Positions 1 through 8,478 of a DNA stretch of 64,000 nt are shown here, piece after piece. The translations under genes and the position numbers were made by a program. Numbering within the stretch: position 1 is the stretch's first letter; every line of letters starts with the position of its first letter. The stretch comes from CAVUPF01 sp963743285 (lineage in GTDB: Bacteria > Actinomycetota > Thermoleophilia > Solirubrobacterales > 70-9): positions 186,001 through 250,000 of the forward strand of contig CAVUPF010000004.1 in the NCBI GenBank assembly GCA_963743285.1, given 5' to 3'. The notes under the pieces are model-generated. The model ran no database searches. It was given only the letters and a program-made list of their open reading frames with translations, and had not been told where the DNA came from.

Positions 1-135
1 CCTGACGCGGCGACTTCGGGCCTCGCCGATGCTCGCGATCGGCATCGGGATAGCCGGGCGGCCTTCCTGCTCTGGCCCAACCCGGAGAAGGGGAAAGCCG
101 TCCCGGTGGCCCCGCCGGAGGCCGCGGCCCGGTAG
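1..135 (+). CDS. 3' end of an unidentified gene (partial)
   Basis: An open frame runs from the window edge to a TAG stop at 133-135, giving 44 residues rich in Ala and Pro, with a segment reading AAFLLWPNPEKGKAVPVAPP. Third codon positions are mostly G or C, as in the neighbouring genes, which suggests real coding. It lies upstream of the thiolase on the same strand. Too little is visible to name a family. It could be the tail of an enzyme of the same lipid pathway, or chance. Confidence 0.3.
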   Translation, partial: PDAATSGLADARDRHRDSRAAFLLWPNPEKGKAVPVAPPEAAAR

Positions 136-139
136 ATTC

Positions 140-151
140 CTGGCTAGCCAG
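140..151. repeat. 12-bp perfect palindrome upstream of the thiolase gene
   Basis: CTGGCTAGCCAG reads identically on both strands and lies about 42 bases before the thiolase start. Its position fits an operator for a dimeric repressor, but no regulator gene is next to it in the window and one short palindrome can arise by chance. Confidence 0.25.
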
Positions 152-193
152 CCAAACTGCCCGCCCACCCGGCGGAGACCACAGGAGCCAGAT

Positions 194-1387
194 TTGAGCA
201 ACCGCACGTTCGTGATCGGGGTCGGGATGACCAAGTTCGAGAAGCCCGGCACCAAGGAGGGCGACTACCCGGACTGGGCCAAGGAGGCTGGCGCAAAGGC
301 GCTCGCCGATGCCGACATCCCCTATGAGGATGTCGAGCAAGCCTACGCCGGCTACTGCTACGGCGACTCGACCTACGGCCAGCGGGCGCTCTACCAGCTG
401 GGCCTCACCGGGATCCCCGTCGTCAACGTCAACAACAACTGCTCGACCGGCTCCTCGGCGCTGTTCCTGGCCCGGCAGGCCGTCAAGGGCGGAACGGTCG
501 ACTGCGCACTGGCGGTTGGCTTTGAGAAGATGGAGCCGGGCTCGCTCGGCGTCAAGTACACCGACCGCACCAACGCCCTCGATCGGCACGCGGCCCGCAT
601 GTTCGAAATCCGCGAGCCGGAGGCCTCACCGCCTGCGCCGCAGATGTTCGGCAACGCCGGCCGCGACCACATGGACCGCTATGGCTCGAACCCCGACCAC
701 TTTGCCTGGATCGGCTGGAAGAACCATAAGCACTCGGTCAACAACCCCTTCGCCCAGTTCCAAGACGAGTACTCACTCCAGGACATCAAGGAGGCGAAGA
801 TGATCCACGATCCGCTGACTAAGCTCCAGTGCTCGCCCACCTCCGACGGCTCTGCCTGCGCGATCGTCGCCTCGGAGCGCTACGTCGACGAACACGGGCT
901 CTGGGACCAGGCGATCGAGATCGTCGGCCAGTCGATGGTCACGGATCTCGCTTCGACCTTCGCGGCGGACACCGACTGTATGAAGATCGTCGGATCTGAG
1001 ATGTCGAAGCTGGCGGCTCAGGGCGCCTATGAGGAGGCGCAGGTCAGCCCCGAGGAGATTGACGTCTGCGAGTTGCATGACTGCTTCAGCGCCAACGAGT
1101 TGATCACCTACGAAGCGCTCGGCTTCGCCGCGGAGGGCGAGGGCCACAGGCTTGTCGATGAGGAAGCGACCACCTACGGCGGCAAGGTCGTAGTCAATCC
1201 CTCCGGGGGGTTGATCTCGAAGGGGCACCCACTAGGCGCGACCGGACTGGCGCAGTGCTCGGAGCTGACCTGGCAGCTGCGCGGCCAAGCGGAGAAGCGA
1301 CAGGTCGAGGGGGCAAAGGTGGCGTTGCAACACAACATCGGCCTCGGCGGCGCCGCCGTGGTCACCGTCTACAAGCCGGCGGCCTAA
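194..1387 (+). CDS. SCP2-type thiolase / lipid-transfer protein (acetyl-CoA acetyltransferase family)
   Basis: A 397-residue thiolase-fold protein expected to cleave or condense acyl-CoA chains, as in side-chain degradation of lipids or sterols. The nucleophile Cys lies at about residue 83 in NNNCSTGSSAL. The GHPLGATG motif follows near the C-terminus, and the last glycine loop reads HNIGLGGA, without the final Cys of classical thiolases, as in the SCP-x group. The frame is open further upstream, but I choose the TTG at 194 because AGGAG (183-187) sits six bases before it and homology begins there. The SDR gene follows 27 bases later on the same strand and is probably co-transcribed. Substrate unknown. 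Confidence 0.85.
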   Translation: MSNRTFVIGVGMTKFEKPGTKEGDYPDWAKEAGAKALADADIPYEDVEQAYAGYCYGDSTYGQRALYQLGLTGIPVVNVNNNCSTGSSALFLARQAVKGGTVDCALAVGFEKMEPGSLGVKYTDRTNALDRHAARMFEIREPEASPPAPQMFGNAGRDHMDRYGSNPDHFAWIGWKNHKHSVNNPFAQFQDEYSLQDIKEAKMIHDPLTKLQCSPTSDGSACAIVASERYVDEHGLWDQAIEIVGQSMVTDLASTFAADTDCMKIVGSEMSKLAAQGAYEEAQVSPEEIDVCELHDCFSANELITYEALGFAAEGEGHRLVDEEATTYGGKVVVNPSGGLISKGHPLGATGLAQCSELTWQLRGQAEKRQVEGAKVALQHNIGLGGAAVVTVYKPAA

Positions 1388-1414
1388 GTCGCCGCAGCCG
1401 AGGAGGAGGGCACG

Positions 1415-2299
1415 ATGGCGAAGCAGCGACGCTCACTGAACGCGAAGGTCGTGGCGATCACCGGTGGCGCCCGGGGAATCGGCAAGGCGACTGCCGCGGC
1501 GCTGGTCCGCAAGGGCTGCCGGGTGGCGATCGGAGATCTCGATCTGGGGCTGGCCGAGCAGACTGCGGCGGCGCTGGGCGGCGGCACGATCGCCTTGGCG
1601 CTTGACGTCACCGACCGCGCCTCCTTTGCGAGCTTCCTCGACGAGGCCGAGCGTCAACTCGGCCAAATCGACGTCGTCGTTAACAACGCCGGGATCATGC
1701 CGGTGACGCCGTTCGCCGAGGAGGGCGAGGATTCGGTGCGACGCCAGGTGGACATCAACCTGCACGGCGTCATCACCGGCACCCAGCTGGCGATCGAGCG
1801 GATGAGCCCGCGCCACGGCGGTCACATCGTCAACATCGCCTCCCAGGCCGGTAAACTCGGGACTCCCGGGATCGCCACCTACTCGGCGACCAAGCATGCC
1901 GTGGTCGGCCTCAGCGAGGCGGTGCGCGCCGAGCTTCACGGCAGTGGGGTCGAGGTCGCCTGCGTGATGCCGACCGTCGTCAACACCGAGCTGACCAGCG
2001 GGGTCAGCCAACGCTGGGTTAGGCCGGTCGAGGCCGAGGACGTCGCCGCTGCGATCGTCGACGCACTCGAAGTGCCGCGCTTTGAGGTCTTCGTGCCGCG
2101 AGTCAACGGGGTCATGTACAAGGCCATGACGCTGATCCCACGCGGCGCGCGGGAGTCGCTGGGCCGGCTGATGAAGATCGACAAGCTAATGACCGAGGTC
2201 GACCACGGCGCCCGCCGCGCCTACGAGGAGCGCGCCGCCCTCAGCGAGCCCGGCCTCGGCTCAGAGGCCGTGGCGGCCGCGCAACGCGACGCCGCCTGA
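1415..2299 (+). CDS. SDR family NAD(P)-dependent oxidoreductase
   Basis: A classical short-chain dehydrogenase of 294 residues. The Rossmann motif TGGARGIG is at residues 16-23, NNAG at 90-93, and the catalytic Ser143, Tyr156 and Lys160 are present (YSATK). A strong GAGGAGG ribosome site precedes the ATG. The C-terminal 70 residues extend beyond the core fold and are typical of actinobacterial SDRs. It follows the SCP2-type thiolase and probably oxidises or reduces a hydroxy/keto lipid intermediate in the same pathway. This role is inferred from context. The exact substrate cannot be read from the sequence. Confidence 0.85.
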   Translation: MAKQRRSLNAKVVAITGGARGIGKATAAALVRKGCRVAIGDLDLGLAEQTAAALGGGTIALALDVTDRASFASFLDEAERQLGQIDVVVNNAGIMPVTPFAEEGEDSVRRQVDINLHGVITGTQLAIERMSPRHGGHIVNIASQAGKLGTPGIATYSATKHAVVGLSEAVRAELHGSGVEVACVMPTVVNTELTSGVSQRWVRPVEAEDVAAAIVDALEVPRFEVFVPRVNGVMYKAMTLIPRGARESLGRLMKIDKLMTEVDHGARRAYEERAALSEPGLGSEAVAAAQRDAA

Positions 2300-2314
2300 G
2301 ACGGCGCTCCGGCC

Positions 2315-4228
2315 TCAGGCGGGCTGGACCGCGATCGCCGCGCGACTGGGTCGCACCCCGCCGAGCGGGGCGTCATCGCCACCTTCGACGATCACCCGGC
2401 ATGGTCGGTGGGCGAGGATGTAGCGGGTCGTCGGCCCGAGCAGCCGCTCGTTGCTGGGCGCGTGCTCGGTGCTGATGTAGATCAGGTCTGAGCCACGTTC
2501 CCTCGCCTCCTCGACGATCGCCCGCCCCGGGTTGCGGGTGCGGATCAGCTTGACCCGGACCTTCAACCCCCGCGCCCGCGCCTGCAGGCGGGCGATGTCG
2601 AGTGCGCAGCGGGCCTCGTACTCCTGCTCCTCAAAGCCCTCCGGCAACTCGTGCTCGGTCGGGACCTCGAGCACGTAGAGCGCCTCGACGAAGGCGTCGG
2701 GGTCGACCACCGCAGCGGCCCGGCGCATCGCGTCGGCGTCGATATCGGTGCCGAAGATCGGCACCAGTGCGGAGCGATAGGAGACGTCAAGGAAGCCCAG
2801 CGGGCGCTCCTCCCGACGCATCCTCTGCAAGGAGCGAGGATCTATCCCGAGGTGGCGCCGGTACAGCAGGTAGCCGACCAGGCCGAGCACGATCCAGGCG
2901 GTGCCGATGATCCGCGCCTCGGTGTGCAGGACGACGACGGAGACGAACGCGGCGCCGGTCCCGATCGCGCCCAGCACCGCCGTCAGTGGGACTTCCGCGC
3001 CCCGCCAGCGGATGTTCCAGGGCGCTCGGTAGGGGCGATAGAGATCCGGCTGCTTCACCCTCAACGCGATGATTGAGAGGTGTGCGATGGTGAAGGAGAG
3101 CATCGCACCGAAGCTGTAGAGGTTGCCGAGGAAGGTGGTGCTGCCGGGCAGGATCAGGATCACGGCGATCGCCCCGAAGAAGAGGATCGTGAACCACGGC
3201 GTGTGGAAGCGGGGGTGCAGCCGGGCGAATAGACCGGGCAGCTGGCGGTGCTCTGCCAACGACCAGGAGAGGCGCGAGATCCCGATCATCCCGGCGTTGG
3301 TCGCGATCAGCAGAATTGTCGCTGCAAGTGCTCCCACGTAGTACTGCGCTCCGGTCGCCAGGGCGCCGTGCAGGTTGAGGGCGGAGACGATCCCCAGCAC
3401 CGGGTCGTTGCTGTAGGTCGTCCCCAGCGCCGTCGTGTAGTGACCTGCCGCGTTCTCGGTGACGGGCAGTGCCGAGAGGGCGACGATCGAGATCCCCGCG
3501 TAGATGGCCAGCACCGCGATCAGGACGGTGTTGACCGCTTTCGGCACCTGCTCGCCCGGGTCGGTTGCCTCCTCTGCCATGTTGGACACCGTCTCGATCC
3601 CGGTGTAGGCAAGCATCGAGATCGAGACCGCGAAGATCAACTGGGAGAGGCTCGGGGCGACGCCCAGATGGACCTGGTCGATCAGCACGCTCGGATGCAG
3701 GACGAGCACCGTGCCGAGACCGATCAGGACCATCTGGGTGATTAAGTCGAGAACGGCGAGCGCGATGTTCAGCTTCGCCGACTCGCCGAGGCCGCGGATA
3801 TTTACCAGGGCGAGGAAGACGACCACGGCGATGCCGCCGATGATGTCGCCAGGCGCGTGGGTTAAGGCCGGGAAGAAGGCGCCGAGGTAGTGGGGGACGA
3901 AGAAGGCGCTGATTGCGATCGTCAGGATGTAGTCGAGTGAGAGGCCCCAGCCGGCGATGAACGAGACGACCTCGTTGAAGGCGTGGCGGGCGAAGGACGA
4001 TGAGCCGCCCGCCTCGGGGAACATCGCCGCCCCCTCAGCGTAGGTCTTTGCCGTGAGGGCGAAGAGCCCGCCGGCAAACATGAAGACCACCGGCGTGAGG
4101 CCGAGGGCGTGAGCAGCGACCAGGCCGAGGGCGTAGTAGATAGAGGAACCGACGTTTCCGTAGGCCGTCGCGAAAAGGCCCGGCACACCGACGGTTTTGC
4201 GCAGCCCCCTTGTCTTCAACTGCGCCAT
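2315..4228 (-). CDS. APC superfamily permease with C-terminal universal-stress (USP-like) domain
   Basis: A 637-residue membrane transporter. About 12 hydrophobic segments fill residues 15-450, opening with the APC-type glycine motif YGNVGSSIYYALG. A soluble region of about 150 residues follows (roughly 470-620) and resembles a UspA domain, although the usual GxxG-9x-G(S/T) nucleotide motif is not obvious. It starts seven bases after the KdpE-like response regulator stop, so it is the third gene of a sensor-regulator-transporter operon. APC members carry amino acids, polyamines or, in the KUP/KimA branch, potassium. The KdpDE-like partners make cation uptake plausible, but the substrate is not proven. 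Confidence 0.8.
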   Translation of the reverse strand: MAQLKTRGLRKTVGVPGLFATAYGNVGSSIYYALGLVAAHALGLTPVVFMFAGGLFALTAKTYAEGAAMFPEAGGSSSFARHAFNEVVSFIAGWGLSLDYILTIAISAFFVPHYLGAFFPALTHAPGDIIGGIAVVVFLALVNIRGLGESAKLNIALAVLDLITQMVLIGLGTVLVLHPSVLIDQVHLGVAPSLSQLIFAVSISMLAYTGIETVSNMAEEATDPGEQVPKAVNTVLIAVLAIYAGISIVALSALPVTENAAGHYTTALGTTYSNDPVLGIVSALNLHGALATGAQYYVGALAATILLIATNAGMIGISRLSWSLAEHRQLPGLFARLHPRFHTPWFTILFFGAIAVILILPGSTTFLGNLYSFGAMLSFTIAHLSIIALRVKQPDLYRPYRAPWNIRWRGAEVPLTAVLGAIGTGAAFVSVVVLHTEARIIGTAWIVLGLVGYLLYRRHLGIDPRSLQRMRREERPLGFLDVSYRSALVPIFGTDIDADAMRRAAAVVDPDAFVEALYVLEVPTEHELPEGFEEQEYEARCALDIARLQARARGLKVRVKLIRTRNPGRAIVEEARERGSDLIYISTEHAPSNERLLGPTTRYILAHRPCRVIVEGGDDAPLGGVRPSRAAIAVQPA

Positions 4229-4235
4229 GCGGCAA

Positions 4236-4922
4236 CTAGGCGGCGAATCTATAGCCGATGCCGGGGTCGGTGCGGATCAGGCGCTCGCCGTCGGCTGGTT
4301 CGATCTTGCGGCGCAGGTTGGCGACATGGGTGCGCAGGGTCGCGGTGTCCTCGCCGTAGGCGGACCCCCAGACCTCGGTGAGGAGCGCCCGGTGGGTCAT
4401 CAGTCTGCCGCGGTTGCGGATCAGGGTGCGCAGCAGGCCGAACTCGGTAGGGGTGAGGTGGACCTCCTCGCCGTCACGCCAGACCGAGCGCGCGGCGAGG
4501 TCGACCAGCAGGCCGCCGACCTCGACCGTCGGCTCCTCCTCACCGCCGGCTGCGCGGCGCATCGCGGCGCGCAGCCGCGCCACCAACTCCCGCGAGCCGA
4601 ACGGCTTGGTCACGTAATCGTCGGCGCCCGCCTCCAAGGCGCGGACCTTCTGCTCCTCCTCACCGACTGCCGAGAGTACGAGGATCGGCATCTCACTCCA
4701 AGAGCGGAGCTGTGCGCAGACCTCGATCCCGTCACCATCGGGAAGGACGAGGTCGACGATCGCCGCATCGGGGCTGCGCAGGGCGGCGGCATCGAGCGCC
4801 TCGCGCGCGGTTTCCGTGCCGATCGCCTCAAAGCCCGCCTCGCGCAGGACCACCTTCAGGGCGCGGAGGATCTGGGGCTCGTCGTCGCAGACGAGGACTG
4901 AGCCACCGCGCGCGGCGCTCAA
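4236..4922 (-). CDS. KdpE-like response regulator (OmpR/PhoB family)
   Basis: A 228-residue regulator with a receiver domain (phosphoacceptor Asp57 in IVDLVLPDGDG, conserved Lys in VTKPFG) and a C-terminal winged helix ending RTDPGIGYRF, close to KdpE. The start overlaps the histidine kinase stop in an ATGA, so translation is coupled. It should take phosphate from that kinase and control transcription, most simply of the permease gene just downstream. No kdpFABC genes are in the window. Confidence 0.85.
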   Translation of the reverse strand: MSAARGGSVLVCDDEPQILRALKVVLREAGFEAIGTETAREALDAAALRSPDAAIVDLVLPDGDGIEVCAQLRSWSEMPILVLSAVGEEEQKVRALEAGADDYVTKPFGSRELVARLRAAMRRAAGGEEEPTVEVGGLLVDLAARSVWRDGEEVHLTPTEFGLLRTLIRNRGRLMTHRALLTEVWGSAYGEDTATLRTHVANLRRKIEPADGERLIRTDPGIGYRFAA

Positions 4923-6103
4923 CCGATCTCCTGGGGCACCGGCACGGGGCGCTCGGGATCGGGCTCAAACGGCAGCTCGATCACAAAGGTGGTGCCTTGG
5001 TCGGGCACGGACTCCGCCCAGACCCGGCCACCGTTGACCTCGACCAAGCCACGGACGATCGCCAATCCCAGCCCGGAGCCCTCGTGGGGACGGTCATCCG
5101 GCCGCTGGTAGAAGGGTTCAAAGACATGATCGAGGTCGCCGGGCGGGATCCCCGGACCGCGGTCAACCACCCGGATCACCACCCGATCGCCGAGCGCCCG
5201 AGCCCGGATCAGAGACTGCTCGCCGCCGGAGAATCGGATCGCGTTCTCCAGCAGGTTGACAAGCGCCCGCTCAAGCTGGGCCGCGTCGGCACGGACGAAG
5301 GGAAGCTCGCGGTCTAGCGAGACGCGGACCAGTTCGCCGCGTTCGCCCAGATCCTCGACCGCAGCGGCGACCACCTCCTCGATCGAGCACCAGTCGAGAC
5401 GCGGATGCGACTGCCCCGCCTCCAGCCGCGAGAGGTCAAGCAGCTTGTCGACCAGACCGGAGAGCCTGGTGGCCTCGTCGATCACCGCTTTGGCGAGGAT
5501 CCGGCGCTCGTTCGGCTCGATCCCAGGGGAGGTCAGCGCCTCACCGGCAGCGATGATCGCGGTAAGCGGTGAGCGCAGGTCGTGGGAGACCGCACGCAGC
5601 AGCGCGGTCTTCACCTCGTCGCTGCGCCGCAGAGCCTCGGTCTCGATCGTCGCCGCCTGCAGCCGCTCGCGGTCGAGCAGCAGCGCGAAGGCCGCCTGCA
5701 CGGCCAGGTTCGCCTCGCGCCGCCGCCGCTCAGCCTCCGCTGCCCGCGCCCGCGACTGCTCGGCGAGGGAGCTGGCGATCGCCGCGACCGTGAAGAAGAC
5801 GGCAAGGGCGACCCAGTTCTCACCGCTGGCAATGTCGAATGTGCCGGTCGGGGGGATGTGGAAGAAGTTGAAGGCAGCAGTGCTGGCGACGGAGGTAAAA
5901 AGTCCGAGCCAGAGGCCGTAGTAGGTGGAGACGACCAGCACCCCGAGCATGTAGACGACGCCGTCGGAGACCGCGGGGGTGATCTGGCGCAGGGGATAGA
6001 TCAGTGCGGTGCAGAGGGCGACGCAGGCGATCGAGACCAAGAGGCCGACGACGGGCGCGTCGCGACGAGCGGACGTCTCGGTGGGACCTGGAGCCTCAAC
6101 CAC
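4919..6103 (-). CDS. KdpD-like sensor histidine kinase (short form, DUF4118)
   Basis: A 394-residue kinase. Four membrane segments (about 18-115) form a DUF4118 domain with the KdpD-type FNFFHIPPTGTF segment, followed by a HisKA box with His174 in SHDLRSPLTA and an HATPase domain (N box LLENAIRFS, G boxes DRGPGIPP and GSGLGLAI). True KdpD is about 900 residues, with an N-terminal KdpD domain and a USP domain. Both are absent here, while a USP-like domain sits on the partner permease instead. The GTG start at 6103 lies six bases after a TACGCT box, suggesting a leaderless mRNA. It heads the kinase-regulator-permease operon. Confidence 0.85.
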   Translation of the reverse strand: MVEAPGPTETSARRDAPVVGLLVSIACVALCTALIYPLRQITPAVSDGVVYMLGVLVVSTYYGLWLGLFTSVASTAAFNFFHIPPTGTFDIASGENWVALAVFFTVAAIASSLAEQSRARAAEAERRRREANLAVQAAFALLLDRERLQAATIETEALRRSDEVKTALLRAVSHDLRSPLTAIIAAGEALTSPGIEPNERRILAKAVIDEATRLSGLVDKLLDLSRLEAGQSHPRLDWCSIEEVVAAAVEDLGERGELVRVSLDRELPFVRADAAQLERALVNLLENAIRFSGGEQSLIRARALGDRVVIRVVDRGPGIPPGDLDHVFEPFYQRPDDRPHEGSGLGLAIVRGLVEVNGGRVWAESVPDQGTTFVIELPFEPDPERPVPVPQEIG

Positions 6104-6109
6104 GACTTG

Positions 6110-6115
6110 AGCGTA
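6110..6115 (-). promoter_or_regulatory. -10 box TACGCT, leaderless promoter of the KdpD-like operon
   Basis: TACGCT on the minus strand ends six bases before the GTG start at 6103, placing transcription start on the start codon. No Shine-Dalgarno is present and no clear -35 is seen. Confidence 0.5.
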
Positions 6116-6155
6116 CTCCGGCGCGGCCCACGCCCGGTTCGGCGATGGGAGGCGC

Positions 6156-6161
6156 TACGTT
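6156..6161 (+). promoter_or_regulatory. -10 box TACGTT upstream of methyltransferase gene
   Basis: TACGTT ends nine bases before the ATG at 6171. The expected transcript would have a leader of about three bases. It is divergent from the KdpD-like promoter. Confidence 0.4.
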
Positions 6162-6170
6162 CTGCTGCGC

Positions 6171-6812
6171 ATGGGGAGGATCTACGACGCCACCTGGGGA
6201 CGCGCCTTCGCCGCGATCTATGAGCGCGGCCTCGAGGCGACCGAAGCGGCGGGACTGCGACGGATGCGCCGCGACCTGCTGAGCGAGGCGCAGGGGCGGA
6301 CGATCGAGTTGGGCGCCGGCACCGGCGCCAACCTCGACCTCTACCCGGAGACGATCGCAGAACTGACCCTGGTCGAGCCCGATCCGCACATGGTTCGCAG
6401 GCTCCGGCCGAAGCTGAGCGAGGCCCGACGGGGGACCGAGCTGGTGCAGGCGCCAGCCGAACGGCTGCCGTTTCAGGACTCCAGCTTCGACACCGCCGTC
6501 TTTACCTTGGTGCTCTGCACGGTTCCCGACCCTGCCGCGGCGCTAGCCGAGACCGCCAGGGTGCTCCGCTCAGGTGGACAGATGCTGTTCATCGAGCACG
6601 TCCGCTCAGCGGACCCCGCCCTGGCGCGCTGGCAGGATCGCTTCGAGAAGCCGTGGCGATTCCTGGGAGACGGCTGTCATTGCAACCGCGACACCGTCGC
6701 CGCACTCGAGGCCTCGCCCCTGAGTCTGGAGCGAGTCGAGCATGGTGGCCTGCCAAAGGCGCTGCCGATCGTCAAGCCGCTGATGCGAGGACGCGCTGTC
6801 CTGGCGAGCTGA
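6171..6812 (+). CDS. Class I SAM-dependent methyltransferase
   Basis: A 213-residue methyltransferase. The SAM-binding glycine loop ELGAGTGANLDLYP is near residues 43-56, an acidic VEPDPHM lies at the end of beta-2, and post-motifs FDTAVFTLVLCTVPDPAAAL and LRSGGQMLFIEHV match the UbiE/Methyltransf_11 type. It is divergently arranged from the KdpDE-like operon and stands alone on the plus strand. Close relatives are annotated for quinone or small-molecule methylation, but nothing here fixes the substrate. Confidence 0.8.
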   Translation: MGRIYDATWGRAFAAIYERGLEATEAAGLRRMRRDLLSEAQGRTIELGAGTGANLDLYPETIAELTLVEPDPHMVRRLRPKLSEARRGTELVQAPAERLPFQDSSFDTAVFTLVLCTVPDPAAALAETARVLRSGGQMLFIEHVRSADPALARWQDRFEKPWRFLGDGCHCNRDTVAALEASPLSLERVEHGGLPKALPIVKPLMRGRAVLAS

Positions 6813-7066
6813 GTCCCGGCAGCGAAGGGCAAAACCGGCAATTGGGATCGCGGCGAGGCGGGTTGCCTTGGGCCGCCAAACTTCGATTCCGTAGCCGGGC
6901 GCGAGCGCTGCGGCTTCACATCGCCCTCCGATATCGGGGCCTTCCGATCGGGGATCGCCATTCCTGGCGAGAGCGTGGGGCGAGGCTGGCTTGCTCAAAT
7001 CCGGATCCAACGCACGATAATGGTGGTTATGTGAACTCAAAGAAGAATTCCGCCAAAACCCCGTTC

Positions 7067-8317
7067 TCAGGCGGGCAGCGGCGCCCCCTGAATTGCCAGG
7101 ATCACACCGATTACGCCGGCAGCCAGCAGAGTGGCGACGACGCCGCGGCGCAGCGCGAGCAGGGCGATCGCCGCGGCTGCCAGGACGATCAGCTGCCAGG
7201 CGTCCGAGAGCGCCAGCGACAGCGGTATCGCCGAGCCGAGGATCGCGCCGATCGCCGCCGGACCCGACCCGTCGAGGAAGGCGCGCGCCCTCTCGTCGGC
7301 TCGCAGGCGGTCAAAGCGCTCGGCACCTAGCAGGACGAATGAGAACGACGGCGCGAAGGCGACCAGCGAGGCGAGCAGCGCTCCCCAGATCCCCGCTGCG
7401 GCATAGCCGACCACGGCGACCGTGTGCGTCACCGGCCCCGGCGTCACCTGTCCGAGCGCGACCGCATTGAGGAACTGGCCAGAGGTCATCCAGTGGTAAT
7501 GACTGACTGCGTCGGCCTGCATCAGCGGCACGATCACAAAGCCGCCGCCGTAGGAAAGCGCGCCGACCTTGAAGGCAACCCAGGCCAGCGCGCCGGCGCC
7601 CCCGCTGGCGATGGCGGCTGTGACCGGGGCCACCAAGAAGCCGTGAGTTGACATAGACCCGCTCGGGCGACGCCGTGACAGCTCGAACGCCCCGCAGCCA
7701 AGCAGCACCAGCACGAGCCATGGGCCGAGCAGCGCCGCTGCGAGTAGCCCAAGGACTCCGTAGGTGACCCAGCGCAGCGGACGGGCATCGCGGGCGCGTG
7801 CCCAGCTTGACGGAACCAGACCAAGACCGGCCCTGACCGCGACCGCCGCCACCGCAGCCCCCGCCCCCGCCCCCGCCCCGCGCACCCACAGTGGTGGCGT
7901 CCCCGCGAGGAAGAGGGCCGCCAGCGGGATGATCACAGCGAGACCCGGGAGGATGAAGGCGGCACCGCCGAGCAGGGCGCCGCGAACTCCTCGCAGGCGC
8001 CAGGCACAGAAGATCGCCATCTGGGTCGAGCCGGGCCCGGGGAGCAGATTGGTCGCGGCGATCGCATCCTCGAACTGCTCAGCGCTCAGCCAGCCCCGCC
8101 GCGTCACGCAAAGGTCGCGGAAGAGGGCAACGTGCGCGGGGGGACCGCCGAAGCCAATCGCCCCGATCCGTCCCCACTCCCTTAGCACCTCAGTCAGCTC
8201 CGGAGCACCCCGAGCAGCCGAGGGAATCGACGATCCGCCGCGCACCAGCCGCAGGCTACTGAGCCGCTCCGTCACGCCAGGGCTGCGGCGAGACTTTGGC
8301 CGCTTGGGCCTCACCAT
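7067..8317 (-). CDS. chrA: Chromate efflux transporter ChrA (two-domain form)
   Basis: A 416-residue CHR-family transporter made of two homologous halves. The first carries GFGGPPAHVALFRD and LLPGPGSTQMAIFCAWRL. The second carries the matching KVGALSYGGGFVIVPLMQ and ALGQVTPGPVTHTVAVVGY. About ten hydrophobic helices are visible. The family exports chromate using the proton gradient, and some members may handle sulfate-like anions. The start is uncertain: the first 40 residues are hydrophilic and may be partly untranslated. No ribosome site is clear. No chromate reductase or ChrB regulator is nearby. Confidence 0.85.
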   Translation of the reverse strand: MVRPKRPKSRRSPGVTERLSSLRLVRGGSSIPSAARGAPELTEVLREWGRIGAIGFGGPPAHVALFRDLCVTRRGWLSAEQFEDAIAATNLLPGPGSTQMAIFCAWRLRGVRGALLGGAAFILPGLAVIIPLAALFLAGTPPLWVRGAGAGAGAAVAAVAVRAGLGLVPSSWARARDARPLRWVTYGVLGLLAAALLGPWLVLVLLGCGAFELSRRRPSGSMSTHGFLVAPVTAAIASGGAGALAWVAFKVGALSYGGGFVIVPLMQADAVSHYHWMTSGQFLNAVALGQVTPGPVTHTVAVVGYAAAGIWGALLASLVAFAPSFSFVLLGAERFDRLRADERARAFLDGSGPAAIGAILGSAIPLSLALSDAWQLIVLAAAAIALLALRRGVVATLLAAGVIGVILAIQGAPLPA

Positions 8318-8406
8318 TGTGCATCAGCTCGCGACCATGCCAAGTTATTGGCAACTGGTCGGGCGCTAAGACAAGTGCCAACTCCCGGGCCGGCACTGCG
8401 ACCCCC

Positions 8407-8442
8407 CGACGCTCCTGCAGGATTGATCCTGCAGGAGCGTCG
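8407..8442 (-). terminator. 16-bp perfect hairpin after the DsbA-like gene
   Basis: A 16-bp perfect stem with a TTGA loop (arms 8407-8422 and 8427-8442) lies 36 bases after the DsbA-like stop on the minus strand. It has no T-tract, as is common for actinobacterial terminators. Its strength suggests a true terminator or mRNA 3'-end protector that also insulates chrA. Confidence 0.6.
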
Positions 8443-8478
8443 CGGTCCGTCTCCTGACGAGGCGGTGGTCGGTGAGGC

